Below the pieces are notes generated by a model that saw only the letters and a program-made list of their open reading frames with translations, had not been told where the DNA came from and made no database searches. Positions 49,317-60,399 of a stretch of DNA of 64,000 nt are shown piece after piece. The stretch's first letter is position 1. Each line of letters starts with the position of its first letter. Position numbers and translations under genes: made by a program. Location: assembly GCA_017848855.1 (NCBI GenBank), contig JAFIHF010000032.1:124001-188000 (forward strand). Reading direction: 5' to 3'. This stretch comes from Rhodanobacter denitrificans (lineage in GTDB: Bacteria > Pseudomonadota > Gammaproteobacteria > Xanthomonadales > Rhodanobacteraceae).

Positions 49317-51002
49317 ATGCCCTCCCATCTCGAACACATCAAGACCGCCAGCCGCTTCCTGCGCGGCAGCATCGCCGAAGGCCTGGCCGATCCGGTCACC
49401 GGCGCGATCAGCGAGGACGACGACAAGCTGCTGAAGTTCCACGGCAGCTACCAGCAGGACGACCGCGACATCCGCGACGAGCGCCGCCGGCAGAAGCTGG
49501 AGCCGGCCTACGCCTTCATGGTGCGCGCGCGCCTGCCGGGCGGGGTGATGACGCCAAAGCAATGGCTGGCGTTCGACAAGATCGCCGGCGACTACGCCTC
49601 CAGCGGCCTGCGCATCACCACGCGGCAGACCTTCCAGTGGCACGGCATCATCAAGCGCAACCTCAAGCCCACCATCGCCGCGATCAACGCCGCGCTGGCC
49701 AGTACCATCGCCGCCTGCGGCGACGTCAACCGCAACGTGGTGTGCAACACCAACCCGGTCGAGTCGCAGGCGCACGCCGCGGCGTATGCGTGGGCGGCGA
49801 AGCTGTCCGAGCACCTGAAGCCGAAGACGCGCGCCTACCACGAGTTGTGGCTGGACGGCGAGCAGCTGGTGGGCGAGGCCGCGGCGGCGGAGCACGAGCC
49901 GCTGTACGGCCCCACCTACCTGCCGCGCAAGTTCAAGATCGGCGTGGCAATCCCGCCGCTCAACGACAGCGACGTGTTCGCGCAGGATCTTGGCCTGATC
50001 GCGATCATCGAGCGCGGCGAACTGGCCGGCTTCAACGTGGCGATCGGCGGCGGCATGGGCGCCACCCACGGCGATCCATCGACCTATCCGCGCCTTGCCG
50101 ACGTGATCGGTTTCGTGCCGCCCGAGCGCCTGCTGGCGCTGGCCGAGGCCACCATCGCCGTGCAGCGCGACTGGGGCGACCGCGAGGAGCGCAAGCACGC
50201 GCGCTTCAAGTACACCATCGACACGCGCGGCCTCGCCGCGGTGAAGGCGGAGATCGAGCAGCGCGCCGGTTTCGCGCTGGAACCGGCGCGGCCGTTCCGC
50301 TTCGACCACAACGGCGACCGCTACGGCTGGATCGAAGGCCACGACGGCCGCTGGCACCTCACCCTGCAGGTGGAATCCGGCCGCCTGCTGGACGGCGAGG
50401 AGACGCGCTGGCTGAGCGGCATGCGCGAGATCGCGCGCGTGCACACCGGCGACATCCGGCTCACCTGCAACCAGAACCTGATCGTCGCGAACGTGGAAGC
50501 GGCGGATCGCGCGCGCATCGACGCGATCGTGGCCGCGCATGGCATGGACGGCTACCGCCGCCACAGCGGCATCCGCCGCCACGCCATCGCCTGCGTGGCG
50601 CTGCCCACCTGCGGGCTGGCGATGGCCGAGAGCGAGCGCTACCTGCCGAAACTCTTGCCGAAACTGGAGGCCTCGCTGGACCGCCACGGCCTGCTCGACG
50701 CGCCGATCCTGCTGCGTCTGTCCGGCTGCCCGAACGGCTGCTCGCGGCCCTACCTCGGCGAGATCGCCCTGGTCGGGCGCGCGGTGGGCCGCTACGACCT
50801 GCGCCTCGCGGCGGACTTCCGCGGCCAGCGGCTGAACCAGATCTACCGCGAGAACGTGGACGAGGCCGCGATCCTCGCGGCGCTGGACGAGCTGTTCGCC
50901 CGCTACGCCGGCGAGCGCACGCCGGGCGAGCACTTCGGCGACTTCCTGCTACGCGTGGGCGTGCTCGCCTCGAAAAAGATCGCACTGGAGGTCATCGCAT
51001 GA
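49317..51002 (+). CDS. cysI: Sulfite reductase hemoprotein beta subunit CysI
   Basis: 561-residue siroheme/[4Fe-4S] enzyme reducing sulfite to sulfide. The N-terminal part reads ETIK-like [20 protein letters not shown] and [17 protein letters not shown]; the SiR signature regions are [40 protein letters not shown] and [20 protein letters not shown], holding the four cluster Cys. The ATG 49317 matches the family; ATG 49299 lies at the edge of a repeat. It overlaps cysH by 4 bp. Confidence 0.96.
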   Translation: MPSHLEHIKTASRFLRGSIAEGLADPVTGAISEDDDKLLKFHGSYQQDDRDIRDERRRQKLEPAYAFMVRARLPGGVMTPKQWLAFDKIAGDYASSGLRITTRQTFQWHGIIKRNLKPTIAAINAALASTIAACGDVNRNVVCNTNPVESQAHAAAYAWAAKLSEHLKPKTRAYHELWLDGEQLVGEAAAAEHEPLYGPTYLPRKFKIGVAIPPLNDSDVFAQDLGLIAIIERGELAGFNVAIGGGMGATHGDPSTYPRLADVIGFVPPERLLALAEATIAVQRDWGDREERKHARFKYTIDTRGLAAVKAEIEQRAGFALEPARPFRFDHNGDRYGWIEGHDGRWHLTLQVESGRLLDGEETRWLSGMREIARVHTGDIRLTCNQNLIVANVEAADRARIDAIVAAHGMDGYRRHSGIRRHAIACVALPTCGLAMAESERYLPKLLPKLEASLDRHGLLDAPILLRLSGCPNGCSRPYLGEIALVGRAVGRYDLRLAADFRGQRLNQIYRENVDEAAILAALDELFARYAGERTPGEHFGDFLLRVGVLASKKIALEVIA

Positions 51003-51721
51003 ACGCGCCGGTTCTTCCCGCCGACGGCAACGACACGGAGGCGCTGCTCGCGCTCAACCGCTGGCTGGCCGGGCGCGACGCCGCGGCGCGCGTGCGCTGG
51101 ATGCTGGAGCACGTGCCGGGCGCGCACGCGCTGTCCTCCAGCTTCGGCGCGCAGGCGGCGGTGTCGCTGCACCTGCTGGCCAGTCAGGCGCCGGAGATCC
51201 CGGTGATCCTGATCGACACCGGCTACCTGTTCCCCGAGACCTACCAGTTCGTCGACACGCTGGTCGAACGCCTGTCGCTCAACCTCAAGGTCTACCGCCC
51301 GGTGATCGGCCGCGCCTGGGCCGAGGCGCGCTACGGCAAGCTGTGGGAGCAGGGCGTGGAGGGGCTGGAGCGCTACAACGCCATCCGCAAGGTGGAGCCG
51401 ATGCAGCGCGCGCTGGCCGAGCTGGGCGTGCGCGGCTGGTTCGCCGGCCTGCGCCGCGACCAGTCGCGCAGCCGCCGCGCGATCGACTTCGTGGAATGGC
51501 GGCAGGGCCGCTGGAAGCTGCACCCCATCGCCGACTGGACCGACCGCGACGTGGGCCGCTACCTGCAACAACACGACTTGCCCTACCACCCGCTGTGGGA
51601 ACAGGGCTACATCTCCATCGGCGACACCCACACCACGCAGCGCTGGGAACCGGGCATGGACGCCGAGGACACCCGCTTCTTCGGCCTCAAGCGCGAGTGC
51701 GGGCTGCACGAGTTTTCGTGA
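50999..51721 (+). CDS. cysH: Phosphoadenylyl-sulfate (PAPS) reductase CysH
   Basis: 240 residues. It reduces PAPS to sulfite with thioredoxin. Signatures: [20 protein letters not shown] (PP-loop, about residues 42-61), [20 protein letters not shown], and the C-terminal ECGLHEF with the catalytic Cys. The two CC pairs of APS-type, cluster-binding reductases are absent, so PAPS is the likely substrate. It is the last gene of cysJIH, coupled to cysI by ATGA. Confidence 0.95.
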   Translation: MNAPVLPADGNDTEALLALNRWLAGRDAAARVRWMLEHVPGAHALSSSFGAQAAVSLHLLASQAPEIPVILIDTGYLFPETYQFVDTLVERLSLNLKVYRPVIGRAWAEARYGKLWEQGVEGLERYNAIRKVEPMQRALAELGVRGWFAGLRRDQSRSRRAIDFVEWRQGRWKLHPIADWTDRDVGRYLQQHDLPYHPLWEQGYISIGDTHTTQRWEPGMDAEDTRFFGLKRECGLHEFS

Positions 51722-51773
51722 TTGCATTTGCTCCCTCTCCCTTCCGAGCGCGAGTGCGGCCCGCATCATTTCT

Positions 51774-51810
51774 CCCTCTCCCCCAACGGTTTCACCGTTG
51801 GGGGAGAGGG
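51774..51810. repeat. CCCTCTCCC-type palindrome after cysH
   Basis: A 17-bp stem (51774-51790 with 51794-51810) with a three-base loop and core CCCCCAACGGT. It follows the cysJIH operon and may act as its transcript end, though no T-run follows. Members of this GGGAGAGGG family recur at 53103-53214. Confidence 0.75.
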
Positions 51811-51847
51811 TTGGGGTGAGGGGGCTTTTGGCTTTGAGGGTGCCCGA

Positions 51848-51901
51848 AAAGCATCGCGCACAGAGCCTGCCCCGGACTTGATCCGGGGGTGCGCTCCTAC
51901 G
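51848..51901. repeat. Partial copy of the TAGGAGCGCACCC repeat
   Basis: This stretch matches one arm and the central CCCCGGACTTGATCCGGGG hairpin of the element at 61811-61913, in reverse orientation. Its TCCTACG end supplies the stop codon of the cysB-like gene (TAG at 51899-51897). Confidence 0.75.
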
Positions 51902-52880
51902 CCACCGCCAGCCGCTCGCGCCAATGCGGCACGCGCGGCGGCGTCTCCGGCACGATCCCCTGCGTGAGCAGCCGGCGCACGTCGTTGCGGTCCAGGTGCG
52001 GCGCGAACTGCGCGATCCATTCCAGCGTGTAGTCGCGCAGCACGCTGTCCTTGCGCAGCACGATCCAGGTGGTGCACAGCGGCAGCAGTGCGTCGGCCTC
52101 GATCACGCGCAAGTCGGTGTCCTCGCCCGGCTGCAGCGCCATCTCGGCCAGCACGCCGATGCCCAGGCCTGCGCGCACGTAGGTCTTGATCAGGTCGGCG
52201 TCGGCGGCGGTCATTGCGATCTGCGGCACCAGCCCGGCGGCGGCGAAGGCGCGGCGCAGCGAGGATTCCGGCCGCTTCGAGGAGTCGTAGCTCACCAGCG
52301 GCTGCGCGGCCAGCTCGGCCAGCGTGGGCGTGCGGCCCAGCGTGGCCAGCGGATGGTCCTGCGGCGCCAGCACCACGCGGCTCCAGCGGTAGGCGGGCAG
52401 GGTGATGCCGCCAGCCGGCGCCGCGCCCGAGGTGCTGACCACGGCGAGGTCGACGCGGCCGCTTTCCAGCAGGGCCAGCACCTCGGCGTCGCCGCAAGGC
52501 TGCAGGTGCACGCTGACCTGCGGGTAGCGGCGGTTCAATGCGGCGATCGAGCCGGGCAGGGCGAAGCGCGCCTGGGTATGCGTGGTGGCGATGCGCAGTT
52601 CGCCGTGCGCCTCGTTGCGCAGGTTCGCGGCGATCGAGCGGATGTTCAGCGCCTCGGCCAGGATCACCCGCGCGCGCTCGATCACCCGCACGCCGGCGTC
52701 GGTGATCGAATCCAGGCTCTTGCCCTTGCGGATGAACAGCTGCAGGCCGAGCTCGTCCTCCAGCTGCTTCAGCTGCTTGCTCACCCCGGGCTGGGTGGCA
52801 TGCACGTGCTCGGCGGCGGCGGTGATGTTGAGGCGGCAGTCGGCGATGGCGACGAGGTAACGCAGCTGGGTCAGGGTCAT
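51897..52880 (-). CDS. cysB: CysB-family LysR-type regulator of sulfur assimilation
   Basis: 327 residues. The HTH reads MTLTQLRYLVAIADCRLNIT and HATQPGVSKQLKQLEDELGL; the region LRIATTHTQARFALPGSIAA is the CysB hallmark, contacting sulfate/O-acetylserine-like ligands. It lies between cysJIH and cysG-cysK and most likely activates these when sulfur is limiting. ATG 52880 is the family start; the frame opens at 52943. Its stop codon is supplied by a short extragenic repeat, so the extreme C-terminus may have drifted. Confidence 0.94.
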   Translation of the reverse strand: MTLTQLRYLVAIADCRLNITAAAEHVHATQPGVSKQLKQLEDELGLQLFIRKGKSLDSITDAGVRVIERARVILAEALNIRSIAANLRNEAHGELRIATTHTQARFALPGSIAALNRRYPQVSVHLQPCGDAEVLALLESGRVDLAVVSTSGAAPAGGITLPAYRWSRVVLAPQDHPLATLGRTPTLAELAAQPLVSYDSSKRPESSLRRAFAAAGLVPQIAMTAADADLIKTYVRAGLGIGVLAEMALQPGEDTDLRVIEADALLPLCTTWIVLRKDSVLRDYTLEWIAQFAPHLDRNDVRRLLTQGIVPETPPRVPHWRERLAVA

Positions 52881-53036
52881 GGCGATCCAGGGAGTCAGGA
52901 CGATGGACGATGTGGCGTGGCGAGAGGCTGCGCACGCATACATCGCATCGTCCGGGTCCGCATCAGGCGGCCGCTGGATGGGCTGGATTCGGCATGGAAG
53001 ATGACCATGCGGCCGAGTGTATATGCATTTTTGTTC

Positions 53037-53060
53037 GGACGTCTATACGGATAGACGTTC
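53037..53060. promoter_or_regulatory. Met-box-like triple repeat / ACGTCTAT dyad between cysB and cysG
   Basis: ACGTCTAT (53039-53046), ACGG, ATAGACGT (53051-53058) is a perfect dyad. It can also be read as three contiguous 8-mers GGACGTCT, ATACGGAT, AGACGTTC, matching AGACGTCT at 7, 5 and 6 of 8. It lies 157 bp upstream of cysB and 270 bp upstream of cysG in an AT-rich patch with TATGCATTTTT just to its left. Confidence 0.5.
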
Positions 53061-53102
53061 ATAAGAAATCTGCGTGGATTGGCGCGAGGCGTGACTAGTG
53101 AA

Positions 53103-53214
53103 CCCCTCTCCCTCCGGGAGAGGGTGCCGGCAGGCGGGTGAGGGTTCGGACTAGCCGCAACACCCCGCTCCGTCCGAACCCTCACCCCCGACCCCTCTCC
53201 CGGAGGGAGAGGGG
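53103..53214. repeat. Large inverted repeat of CCCTCTCCC type upstream of cysG
   Basis: Left arm has CCCCTCTCCCTCCGGGAGAG and GGGTGAGGGTTCGGAC (ends near 53151); the right arm (from GTCCGAACCCTCACCC near 53172) mirrors it. Each arm can also fold alone. The 448-bp gap between cysB and cysG holds this, the dyad at 53037 and no gene. Confidence 0.82.
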
Positions 53215-53328
53215 AGAAGAGCGCATTCATGCCGCCTCGGCATATACCCCCACTCGATCGTTATTTCCTCCGCCGCACCCCGCTGCGTAGCGTGAACCGC
53301 TCCAAGGCCACGCTCCCGAATCCTCGCC

Positions 53329-54750
53329 ATGAAGCTGTATCCGCTGTTCGCCGATCTGTCCCGACGCGCCGTGCTGGTGGTGGGCGGCGGCGCCGTGGCC
53401 GAGCGCAAGGCGGCCGCGCTGCTGGCGGCAGGGGCGCAGGTGACGGTGGGTGCACCGGAGCTGACGCCGCAGTTGCAGCGCTGGGCGCGGCAGGGGCGCA
53501 TCGCGCATCGCGAAGGCGAGTTCGCGCCGGCCTGGCTCGACTATGTGTGGCTGGTGGTGGCGGCCACCGACGATCGCGCGTTGAACGCTCGCGTCGCCGA
53601 ACTGGCCGGCCTGCAGCGCGTGTTCGTCAACGTGGTGGACGACGCCGAGCTGTCCAGCTTCCAGGTGCCGGCGGTGATCGACCGCGCGCCGCTGGTGGTG
53701 GCGATCTCCAGCGGCGGCGCCGCGCCGATGCTGGCGCGGCTGGTGCGCGAGCGGCTGGAAACCCTGCTCGATCATTCGCTGGGCCCGCTGGCCCTGCTCG
53801 CGGCGCGGCTGCGCAAGCGCATCCGCCGCCGCCATCCCGATCTCGCGGCGCGGCGCCGCTTCTACACGACGCTGTTCAACGGCCCGGTCGCCGCGCTGCT
53901 GCGCAGCGGCCAGCCGAAAGCCGCCGCCGCTGCCGCCGAACAGGCCTTGCGGGCCGCACCTGCCGCGACGGCAGGCTCGGTGGTGCTGGTGGGCGCCGGC
54001 CCCGGCGATCCGGGCCTGCTGACCCTGCGCGGCCTGCGCGCGCTGAACGAGGCCGACGTGATCCTGCACGACCGCCTGGTGAGCGCCGAGGTGCTGGAGC
54101 TGGCGCGCCGCGATGCCGAGCGCATCGAGGTGGGCAAGCAGGCAGGCAAGCACCACGCCACCCAGGACGAGATCCACGCGCTGCTGCTGGAACACGCGCG
54201 CGCCGGCCGCCGCGTGGTGCGGCTGAAGGGCGGCGATCCGTTCGTGTTCGGCCGCGGCGGCGAGGAGCTGGAGTTCCTGCGCGAGCACGGCATTCCCTAC
54301 GAGGTGGTGCCCGGCATCACCGCCGCGCTGGCCTGCGCCGCGCACGCCGGCGTGCCGCTGACCCACCGCGACCACGCGCAGTCGGTGCGCTTCGTCACCG
54401 CGCACTGCCGCGATTCGCTGGACACGCTGGACTGGCGCGCGCTGGCGCAGGAGCGGCAGACCCTGGCGGTGTACATGGGCGTGGCCGGCCTCGACAGCTT
54501 GCAGGAACAACTGCTCGCGCACGGCCGTGCAGCTTCCACCCCGTTCGCCTTGGTCGAGAACGGCACGCGCACGAACCAGCGTGTGGTCACCGGCACCCTG
54601 GCCAATCTGCCCGAACGCGCCGCCGCTCACGCGGTACGCTCGCCCGCGCTGCTGATCCTGGGCGAGGTGGCCGCGCTGGCCGAGCGCCTGGCTTGGTTCG
54701 GCGCGCCGCCGCTGGGCGAAGCCGTTGCCGACCTGCGCCGATGTGCCTGA
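53329..54750 (+). CDS. cysG: Siroheme synthase CysG (trifunctional)
   Basis: 473 residues. The N-terminal dehydrogenase/ferrochelatase domain shows [20 protein letters not shown] and [10 protein letters not shown]-like [20 protein letters not shown]; the C-terminal uroporphyrinogen-III methyltransferase has [20 protein letters not shown] (about residue 217), [20 protein letters not shown] and [20 protein letters not shown]. It makes siroheme, the cofactor of CysI encoded nearby. It is divergent from cysB and 111 bp upstream of cysK. Confidence 0.96.
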   Translation: MKLYPLFADLSRRAVLVVGGGAVAERKAAALLAAGAQVTVGAPELTPQLQRWARQGRIAHREGEFAPAWLDYVWLVVAATDDRALNARVAELAGLQRVFVNVVDDAELSSFQVPAVIDRAPLVVAISSGGAAPMLARLVRERLETLLDHSLGPLALLAARLRKRIRRRHPDLAARRRFYTTLFNGPVAALLRSGQPKAAAAAAEQALRAAPAATAGSVVLVGAGPGDPGLLTLRGLRALNEADVILHDRLVSAEVLELARRDAERIEVGKQAGKHHATQDEIHALLLEHARAGRRVVRLKGGDPFVFGRGGEELEFLREHGIPYEVVPGITAALACAAHAGVPLTHRDHAQSVRFVTAHCRDSLDTLDWRALAQERQTLAVYMGVAGLDSLQEQLLAHGRAASTPFALVENGTRTNQRVVTGTLANLPERAAAHAVRSPALLILGEVAALAERLAWFGAPPLGEAVADLRRCA

Positions 54751-54861
54751 TCGAACATCAACGCCCTCTCCTGCACGCAAGGGGAGGGGACCAACCGAAA
54801 CACGCCACCTTTGCAAACCCGCGCGCATGATCGCGTGCCGCCTTCGCCCCGGAGCCTGACC

Positions 54862-55803
54862 ATGATCTACAACAGCATTCTCGACACCATTGGCCGCACC
54901 CCCATCGTGCGCGTGCACCGCCTGGCTCCGAAGCACGTGGAGCTGTACGTGAAGGTGGAGGCGTTCAACCCCGCTGGTTCGGTGAAGGACCGCCTCGCGC
55001 TCGCCATCATCCTCGACGCCGAGCAGCGCGGCGCGCTCAAGCCCGGCCAGACCGTGGTGGAGTCCACCTCCGGCAACACCGGCGTGGCGCTGGCGGCGGT
55101 GTGCGCGGCGCGCGGCTATCCCTTCGTGGCGGTGCTGCCGGAATCCTTCTCCATCGAGCGGCGCAAGCTGATCCGCGCCTACGGCGGCAAGGTGCTGCTG
55201 ACCCCGGCGGCCCTGCGCGGCAGCGGCGCGTCGGCGAAGGCGCAGGAGCTGGCCGACAAGCACGGCTGGTTCCGCGCCAACCAGTTCGACAACCCGGCCA
55301 ACCCGGCCTGGCACCGCCAGACCACCGCCGCCGAAATCGTCAGCGACTTCGCTGGCCGCCGCCTCGACTACTTCGTCAGCGGCTGGGGCACCGGCGGCAC
55401 GCTCACCGGCGTGGGCGAAGTGCTCAAGGTGGCGCGGCCGGAAGTGAAGGTGATCGGCACCGAGCCGGCCGTCGCCTCGCTGCTCGGCGGCAAGGAATGG
55501 CAGCCGCACAAGATCCAGGGCTGGACCCCGGACTTCGTGCCCGCCGTGCTCAACCGCAAGGTGGTCGACCAGCTGGTGACGGTGGACGACACCGTGGCCC
55601 GCGACACCTCGCGCGCCCTGGCGCAGCAGGAAGGCATCTTCACCGGCATCTCCTCCGGCGCCACCCTCGCCGCCGCGCTGCAGGTGGCGCAGACCGCGCC
55701 CGCGGGTTCAGTGTTGCTGGCGATGCTGCCGGATACCGGCGAGCGTTACCTCTCGACGTTCCTGTTCGAGGGCGTCAACGAGGGGTCGGATGAGGTGGAG
55801 TGA
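54862..55803 (+). CDS. cysK: Cysteine synthase (O-acetylserine sulfhydrylase)
   Basis: 313-residue PLP enzyme joining sulfide to O-acetylserine. The PLP lysine lies in FNPAGSVKDRLALAIILDAE (about residue 43), the substrate loop is VVESTSGNTGVALAAVCAAR, and the phosphate-binding loop is SGWGTGGTLTGVGEVLK. ATG 54862 is chosen over 54811 because it fits the family start (IYNSILDTIGRTPIVRVHRL). It completes the sulfur pathway of the neighbourhood. Confidence 0.95.
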   Translation: MIYNSILDTIGRTPIVRVHRLAPKHVELYVKVEAFNPAGSVKDRLALAIILDAEQRGALKPGQTVVESTSGNTGVALAAVCAARGYPFVAVLPESFSIERRKLIRAYGGKVLLTPAALRGSGASAKAQELADKHGWFRANQFDNPANPAWHRQTTAAEIVSDFAGRRLDYFVSGWGTGGTLTGVGEVLKVARPEVKVIGTEPAVASLLGGKEWQPHKIQGWTPDFVPAVLNRKVVDQLVTVDDTVARDTSRALAQQEGIFTGISSGATLAAALQVAQTAPAGSVLLAMLPDTGERYLSTFLFEGVNEGSDEVE

Positions 55804-55830
55804 GGGAGTGCGCTGGGCCCGCTGCTTGAA

Positions 55831-56352
55831 TCAAGGCGTACCGTGAAGCGGCAACGGCTTGGTTGACCGGCGGGCCCTCTCGACGGATGCAGTCAAAAGA
55901 TCAGCGATCCCTCGGCCAGATTGATCGCCCAATACGATCAGCTCACGCTGCCGCAGGCGTGTTTGAATGAAGACGCGCCCATCGTGCGGGTAGTAGCCCA
56001 TGCCCCATTTCTTGCCTGGGTTGTAAGCGATTGAGGTGACTTCGGATAGAGGAATTGTGAAGTTCGCGCTGTTATGGCTGACCAGTTCGTGCCCCACGAC
56101 GTACGAGCTCGGATCACTCAAGTCGCCATGGACGGCAAGGCGCTCAGTAAGTGCACGGGTGATTCCGATGCCGCTTTCGATGGACGTCAAGCCACGGCAG
56201 ACTATGCCGTTGATGCAGGTTCCATCGACCAAAACGAGATACGTTCGATTGAGTATCAGCGCGTAGTACTCCATTGCAACGAAAGACCATGCATCATGAT
56301 TTTGGTCTGCTGAAATCAACGCTTCGTGCGCTTCGGTGCAGTCTGAGTCCAC
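55831..56352 (-). CDS. Hypothetical protein, AT-richer than its neighbours
   Basis: Not recognised. The frame of up to 173 residues begins with a GTG (56352); ATG 56274 (MEYYALILNRTYLVLVDGTC) would give 147 residues. No signal peptide, membrane helix or known motif is seen; the content suggests a soluble, mostly beta protein (YLVLVDGTCINGI, FTIPLSEVTSIAYNPG). Base composition and codon use are clearly lower in GC than the flanking cysK and GST genes, and the protein has many Asn, Ile and Tyr, which suggests recent transfer. It lies between cysK (convergent, 27 bp) and the HxlR gene. It may be a lone small-effector or immunity gene, but nothing shows it. Confidence 0.55.
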   Translation of the reverse strand: MDSDCTEAHEALISADQNHDAWSFVAMEYYALILNRTYLVLVDGTCINGIVCRGLTSIESGIGITRALTERLAVHGDLSDPSSYVVGHELVSHNSANFTIPLSEVTSIAYNPGKKWGMGYYPHDGRVFIQTRLRQRELIVLGDQSGRGIADLLTASVERARRSTKPLPLHGTP

Positions 56353-56441
56353 AGTCCGATCTCATGGTGGTTGCGCCCGGAGACGACCGTGGCATCGTTT
56401 CATTTGCGGTAATCGGAGGCAAGTCGTGGGCTGAGGGGACC

Positions 56442-56825
56442 TCACCCCACCACCCGCGCCATCTTCCCCACCGAAGCCCTTGAATCCCACTCCGCTATCA
56501 GCTTCTGTCCCACCCGCGCCAGCGCATTGATCGCGGGCAGCAGTTCGCGGCCCAGTTCGGTGAGCGCGTATTCGGCGGAGGGTGGGGAAGTATCGAGCGG
56601 GTGGCGGCTGACCAGGCCGCGCGATTCCAGTTCGCGCAGGCGCGCGCTGAGCACGCGGGCGGAGATGCGCGGGATGTCGCGGCGCAGTTCGCCGAAGCGG
56701 CGCGGTTCGCCGCTCAGGTACCAGATCACGTTCGGCGCCCAGGCGCCGCGCAGCAGCGCCAGGCTTTCAGTGAGCGGGCAGGCGGGTGGCGGCGCGAGCT
56801 TGCTCTTGCGTACGGGTAGGCCCAT
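56442..56825 (-). CDS. HxlR-family winged-helix regulator
   Basis: 127 residues. The HxlR core CPLTESLALLRGAWAPNVIW (about residues 16-35) is followed by RRFGELRRDIPRISARVLSA, the recognition helix, and the wing. ATG 56825 (MGLPVRKSKLAPPPA) gives the usual length. The gene is divergent from the GST gene, with an inverted repeat between, so it probably represses gst and itself. HxlR members often sense electrophiles or oxidants. Confidence 0.9.
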   Translation of the reverse strand: MGLPVRKSKLAPPPACPLTESLALLRGAWAPNVIWYLSGEPRRFGELRRDIPRISARVLSARLRELESRGLVSRHPLDTSPPSAEYALTELGRELLPAINALARVGQKLIAEWDSRASVGKMARVVG

Positions 56826-56894
56826 GGCTGGCTCGGTAACGAGGTGGTGGGTGGTAACCGCGGAGTAACCGGATTTTGCGGCGGATCGGCGGCA

Positions 56895-56919
56895 CCATGG
56901 TATCCAATGGTAACCATGG
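56895..56919. promoter_or_regulatory. Inverted repeat between HxlR and GST genes
   Basis: CCATGGT (56895-56901), 11-bp spacer, ACCATGG (56913-56919). GTAACC also occurs twice nearby (about 56852-56870). The dyad is 81 bp before gst ATG and 70 bp before the HxlR start, a plausible operator for the dimeric regulator. Confidence 0.5.
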
Positions 56920-56999
56920 GCGGGTAGCATGCGCGGATCGGAGGCGCGCCGCAGCGTTCGGCGCGTGTCCGTTTTCCCGTCCCCACCAGGAGTCATCGC

Positions 57000-57617
57000 A
57001 TGAAGCTCTACTACTCCCCCGGCGCCTGTTCGCTGTCCCCGCATATCGTGGCGATCGAGGCCGGCATTCCGTTGCAGCTGGAGAAGGTCGACGGCAAGAG
57101 CAAGCGCACCGCGAGCGGCGCGGATTTCTGGCTGGTCAATCCCAAGGGCTACGTGCCGGTGCTTGAGCTGGACAGCGGCGAGCGGCTCACCGAGGGCCCG
57201 GCGATCGTGCAGTACCTGGCCGACCTGAAGCCCGCCAGCGGCCTTGTGCCCGCGAACGGCACGCTGCCGCGCTACCACCTGCAGGAGATGCTGGGCTACA
57301 TCAACTCGGAGATCCACAAGAGCTACAGCCCGCTGTTCAAGCTCGACACGCCCGAGGCTACCCGCGCCGAGCGCAAGGAGTACCTGCAGCGGCGCTACCG
57401 GTTCATCGAGGACGTGCTGGTGCAGCAGCCGTACCTGCTGGGCGACGCGTTCACCGTGGCCGATGCCTATCTGTTCACCGTGACCACTTGGGCGAAGCAC
57501 GTGCAGCTGGATCTGTCGGGCTTCCCGGCGTTGCTGGCGTACCAGCAGCGCGTGGGCGAGCGCCCGGCGGTGCGCGAGGCGATGATCGCTGAGGGTCTGA
57601 TCCGGGACGCCGCGTAA
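57000..57617 (+). CDS. gst: Glutathione S-transferase (GstA/beta class)
   Basis: 205 residues. The thioredoxin-like domain starts MKLYYSPGACSLSPHIVAIE, with the beta-class Cys10 that forms a mixed disulfide with glutathione; NPKGYVPVLELDSGERLTEG holds the cis-proline. The helical domain ends with LLGDAFTVADAYLFTVTTWA. It detoxifies electrophiles. It is divergent from an HxlR gene that likely regulates it. Confidence 0.94.
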   Translation: MKLYYSPGACSLSPHIVAIEAGIPLQLEKVDGKSKRTASGADFWLVNPKGYVPVLELDSGERLTEGPAIVQYLADLKPASGLVPANGTLPRYHLQEMLGYINSEIHKSYSPLFKLDTPEATRAERKEYLQRRYRFIEDVLVQQPYLLGDAFTVADAYLFTVTTWAKHVQLDLSGFPALLAYQQRVGERPAVREAMIAEGLIRDAA

Positions 57618-57670
57618 TACCGATCCATAGCATCAACGGCCGGCATCGCGTGGTGCTGGCCGTTGGCGTG

Positions 57671-58477
57671 TCAGGGCCTGCGCTGCAGGTAGAAGCCGCT
57701 GTAGCCTTCCACGTCGTGGTCGTGGGCGAACGGGATGCGGCATTCGCGCTCGTCGTTGCGCCAGGCATCCACCACCCGGTAACCCAGCTTCGCCATCGCC
57801 TCCAGGAAGGCCGGGCGTGCGTGGACGTGGTAGGGCACGCAGGTGAAGCCCATGTTCTGCAGGGTGTGGAAGTCGAGGCTGTCGTGCATCGGCGTGGTGT
57901 TGACGATGAGGTGCGGCGGCGGCGCGGCCAGCGAGCCCAGCCAGGCGGCGAAGTCGTAGTCGAAATACTGCATGGCGCCGAGCACCAGCAGCAGATCCTG
58001 GCCATCGGCCTGCTGCTTGTCGTCGGCGAAGGCCAGCTGGCCTTCGGGGTCGTGCGCGCGTGCCCAGTCGCGGCCGGCGGCCATCGTGGTGGGCAGGTCG
58101 CTGACCAGCCAGCGCAGATCGGCCGGGTAGGGGCGATAGCGGCGGAAGGCGTAGTAGGCCACGCCGATATGGCCGCCCAGATCGAACACGCGGCGGCAGC
58201 CTTCGTCCAGCAAGCGGTTGAGCCAGTACAGCACCGGGTAGTCACCGATCCACAGCTGCTGGGCGCGATCGCGGTAGAGCGCGGCAGCATCGGCCAGGTC
58301 GTAGCTGTTGCGCAATGCGGTCGGCACCGCGGCCAGCGCCTCGGCGTGGCTGGCGTGGACGCCGAGGTAATGGTTGCCGCGGCGCTGCCGTTCGAAGTGG
58401 CGCCGGTACAGCTGCCGGGCCAGCGGACGCAGCGCCGGCAGATTCAGGGTTTCCACTGCGATACCGCGCAGACTCAT
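57671..58477 (-). CDS. TIGR04325-family putative methyltransferase
   Basis: 268 residues. The motif VFDLGGHIGVAYYAFRRYRP (about residues 79-98) is a SAM-binding glycine loop, followed by LRWLVSDLPTTMAAGRDWA and LLLVLGAMQYFDYDFAAWLG, and ends EGYSGFYLQRRP. Such proteins are often near polysaccharide genes; the substrate is unknown. ATG 58477 has GGAA upstream; the longer frame to 58654 lacks similarity. The gap to purB (58478-58765, where the strand is shared) holds repeats only. Confidence 0.75.
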   Translation of the reverse strand: MSLRGIAVETLNLPALRPLARQLYRRHFERQRRGNHYLGVHASHAEALAAVPTALRNSYDLADAAALYRDRAQQLWIGDYPVLYWLNRLLDEGCRRVFDLGGHIGVAYYAFRRYRPYPADLRWLVSDLPTTMAAGRDWARAHDPEGQLAFADDKQQADGQDLLLVLGAMQYFDYDFAAWLGSLAAPPPHLIVNTTPMHDSLDFHTLQNMGFTCVPYHVHARPAFLEAMAKLGYRVVDAWRNDERECRIPFAHDHDVEGYSGFYLQRRP

Positions 58478-58659
58478 GATCGGTTCCTTCCAGGCAGGGG
58501 GCGAGTCGGGTCGTGCAGATGCGTACCAATACCACGTTGGCGTGGAGCGAGTCGGGATGAATCTCGGCCCACATGGCTGCGGTGGCTTGCTCGCCTCCGG
58601 ATGCTTCAGAGGAGAGCGGCAAGATCGGATTTTGCGCGCCAGCCAGATGCCCAACGTAG

Positions 58660-58706
58660 GTCGGGCTTCAGCCCGACGGATGAAGCGAGTCGGGCTGAAG
58701 CCCGAC
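58660..58706. repeat. GTCGGG-type palindromic repeat pair
   Basis: Two facing palindromes, GTCGGGCTTCAGCCCGAC (58660-58677) and GTCGGGCTGAAGCCCGAC (58689-58706). They belong to the same family as the 89-bp array at 42156-42395 and lie 60 bp past the purB stop. Confidence 0.88.
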
Positions 58707-58765
58707 CCACGGCGGCAGTGGATTGTGGATTCCTCTCCCTCCGCATGCTTCGGGGGAGAGCAGGA

Positions 58766-60340
<1,575 letters not shown>

Positions 60341-60399
60341 ACGGAGGTTTTCGAGGCCTCCGGGTCGACCGGCTTCCCCATCTCTTGAAGGATCGAACC

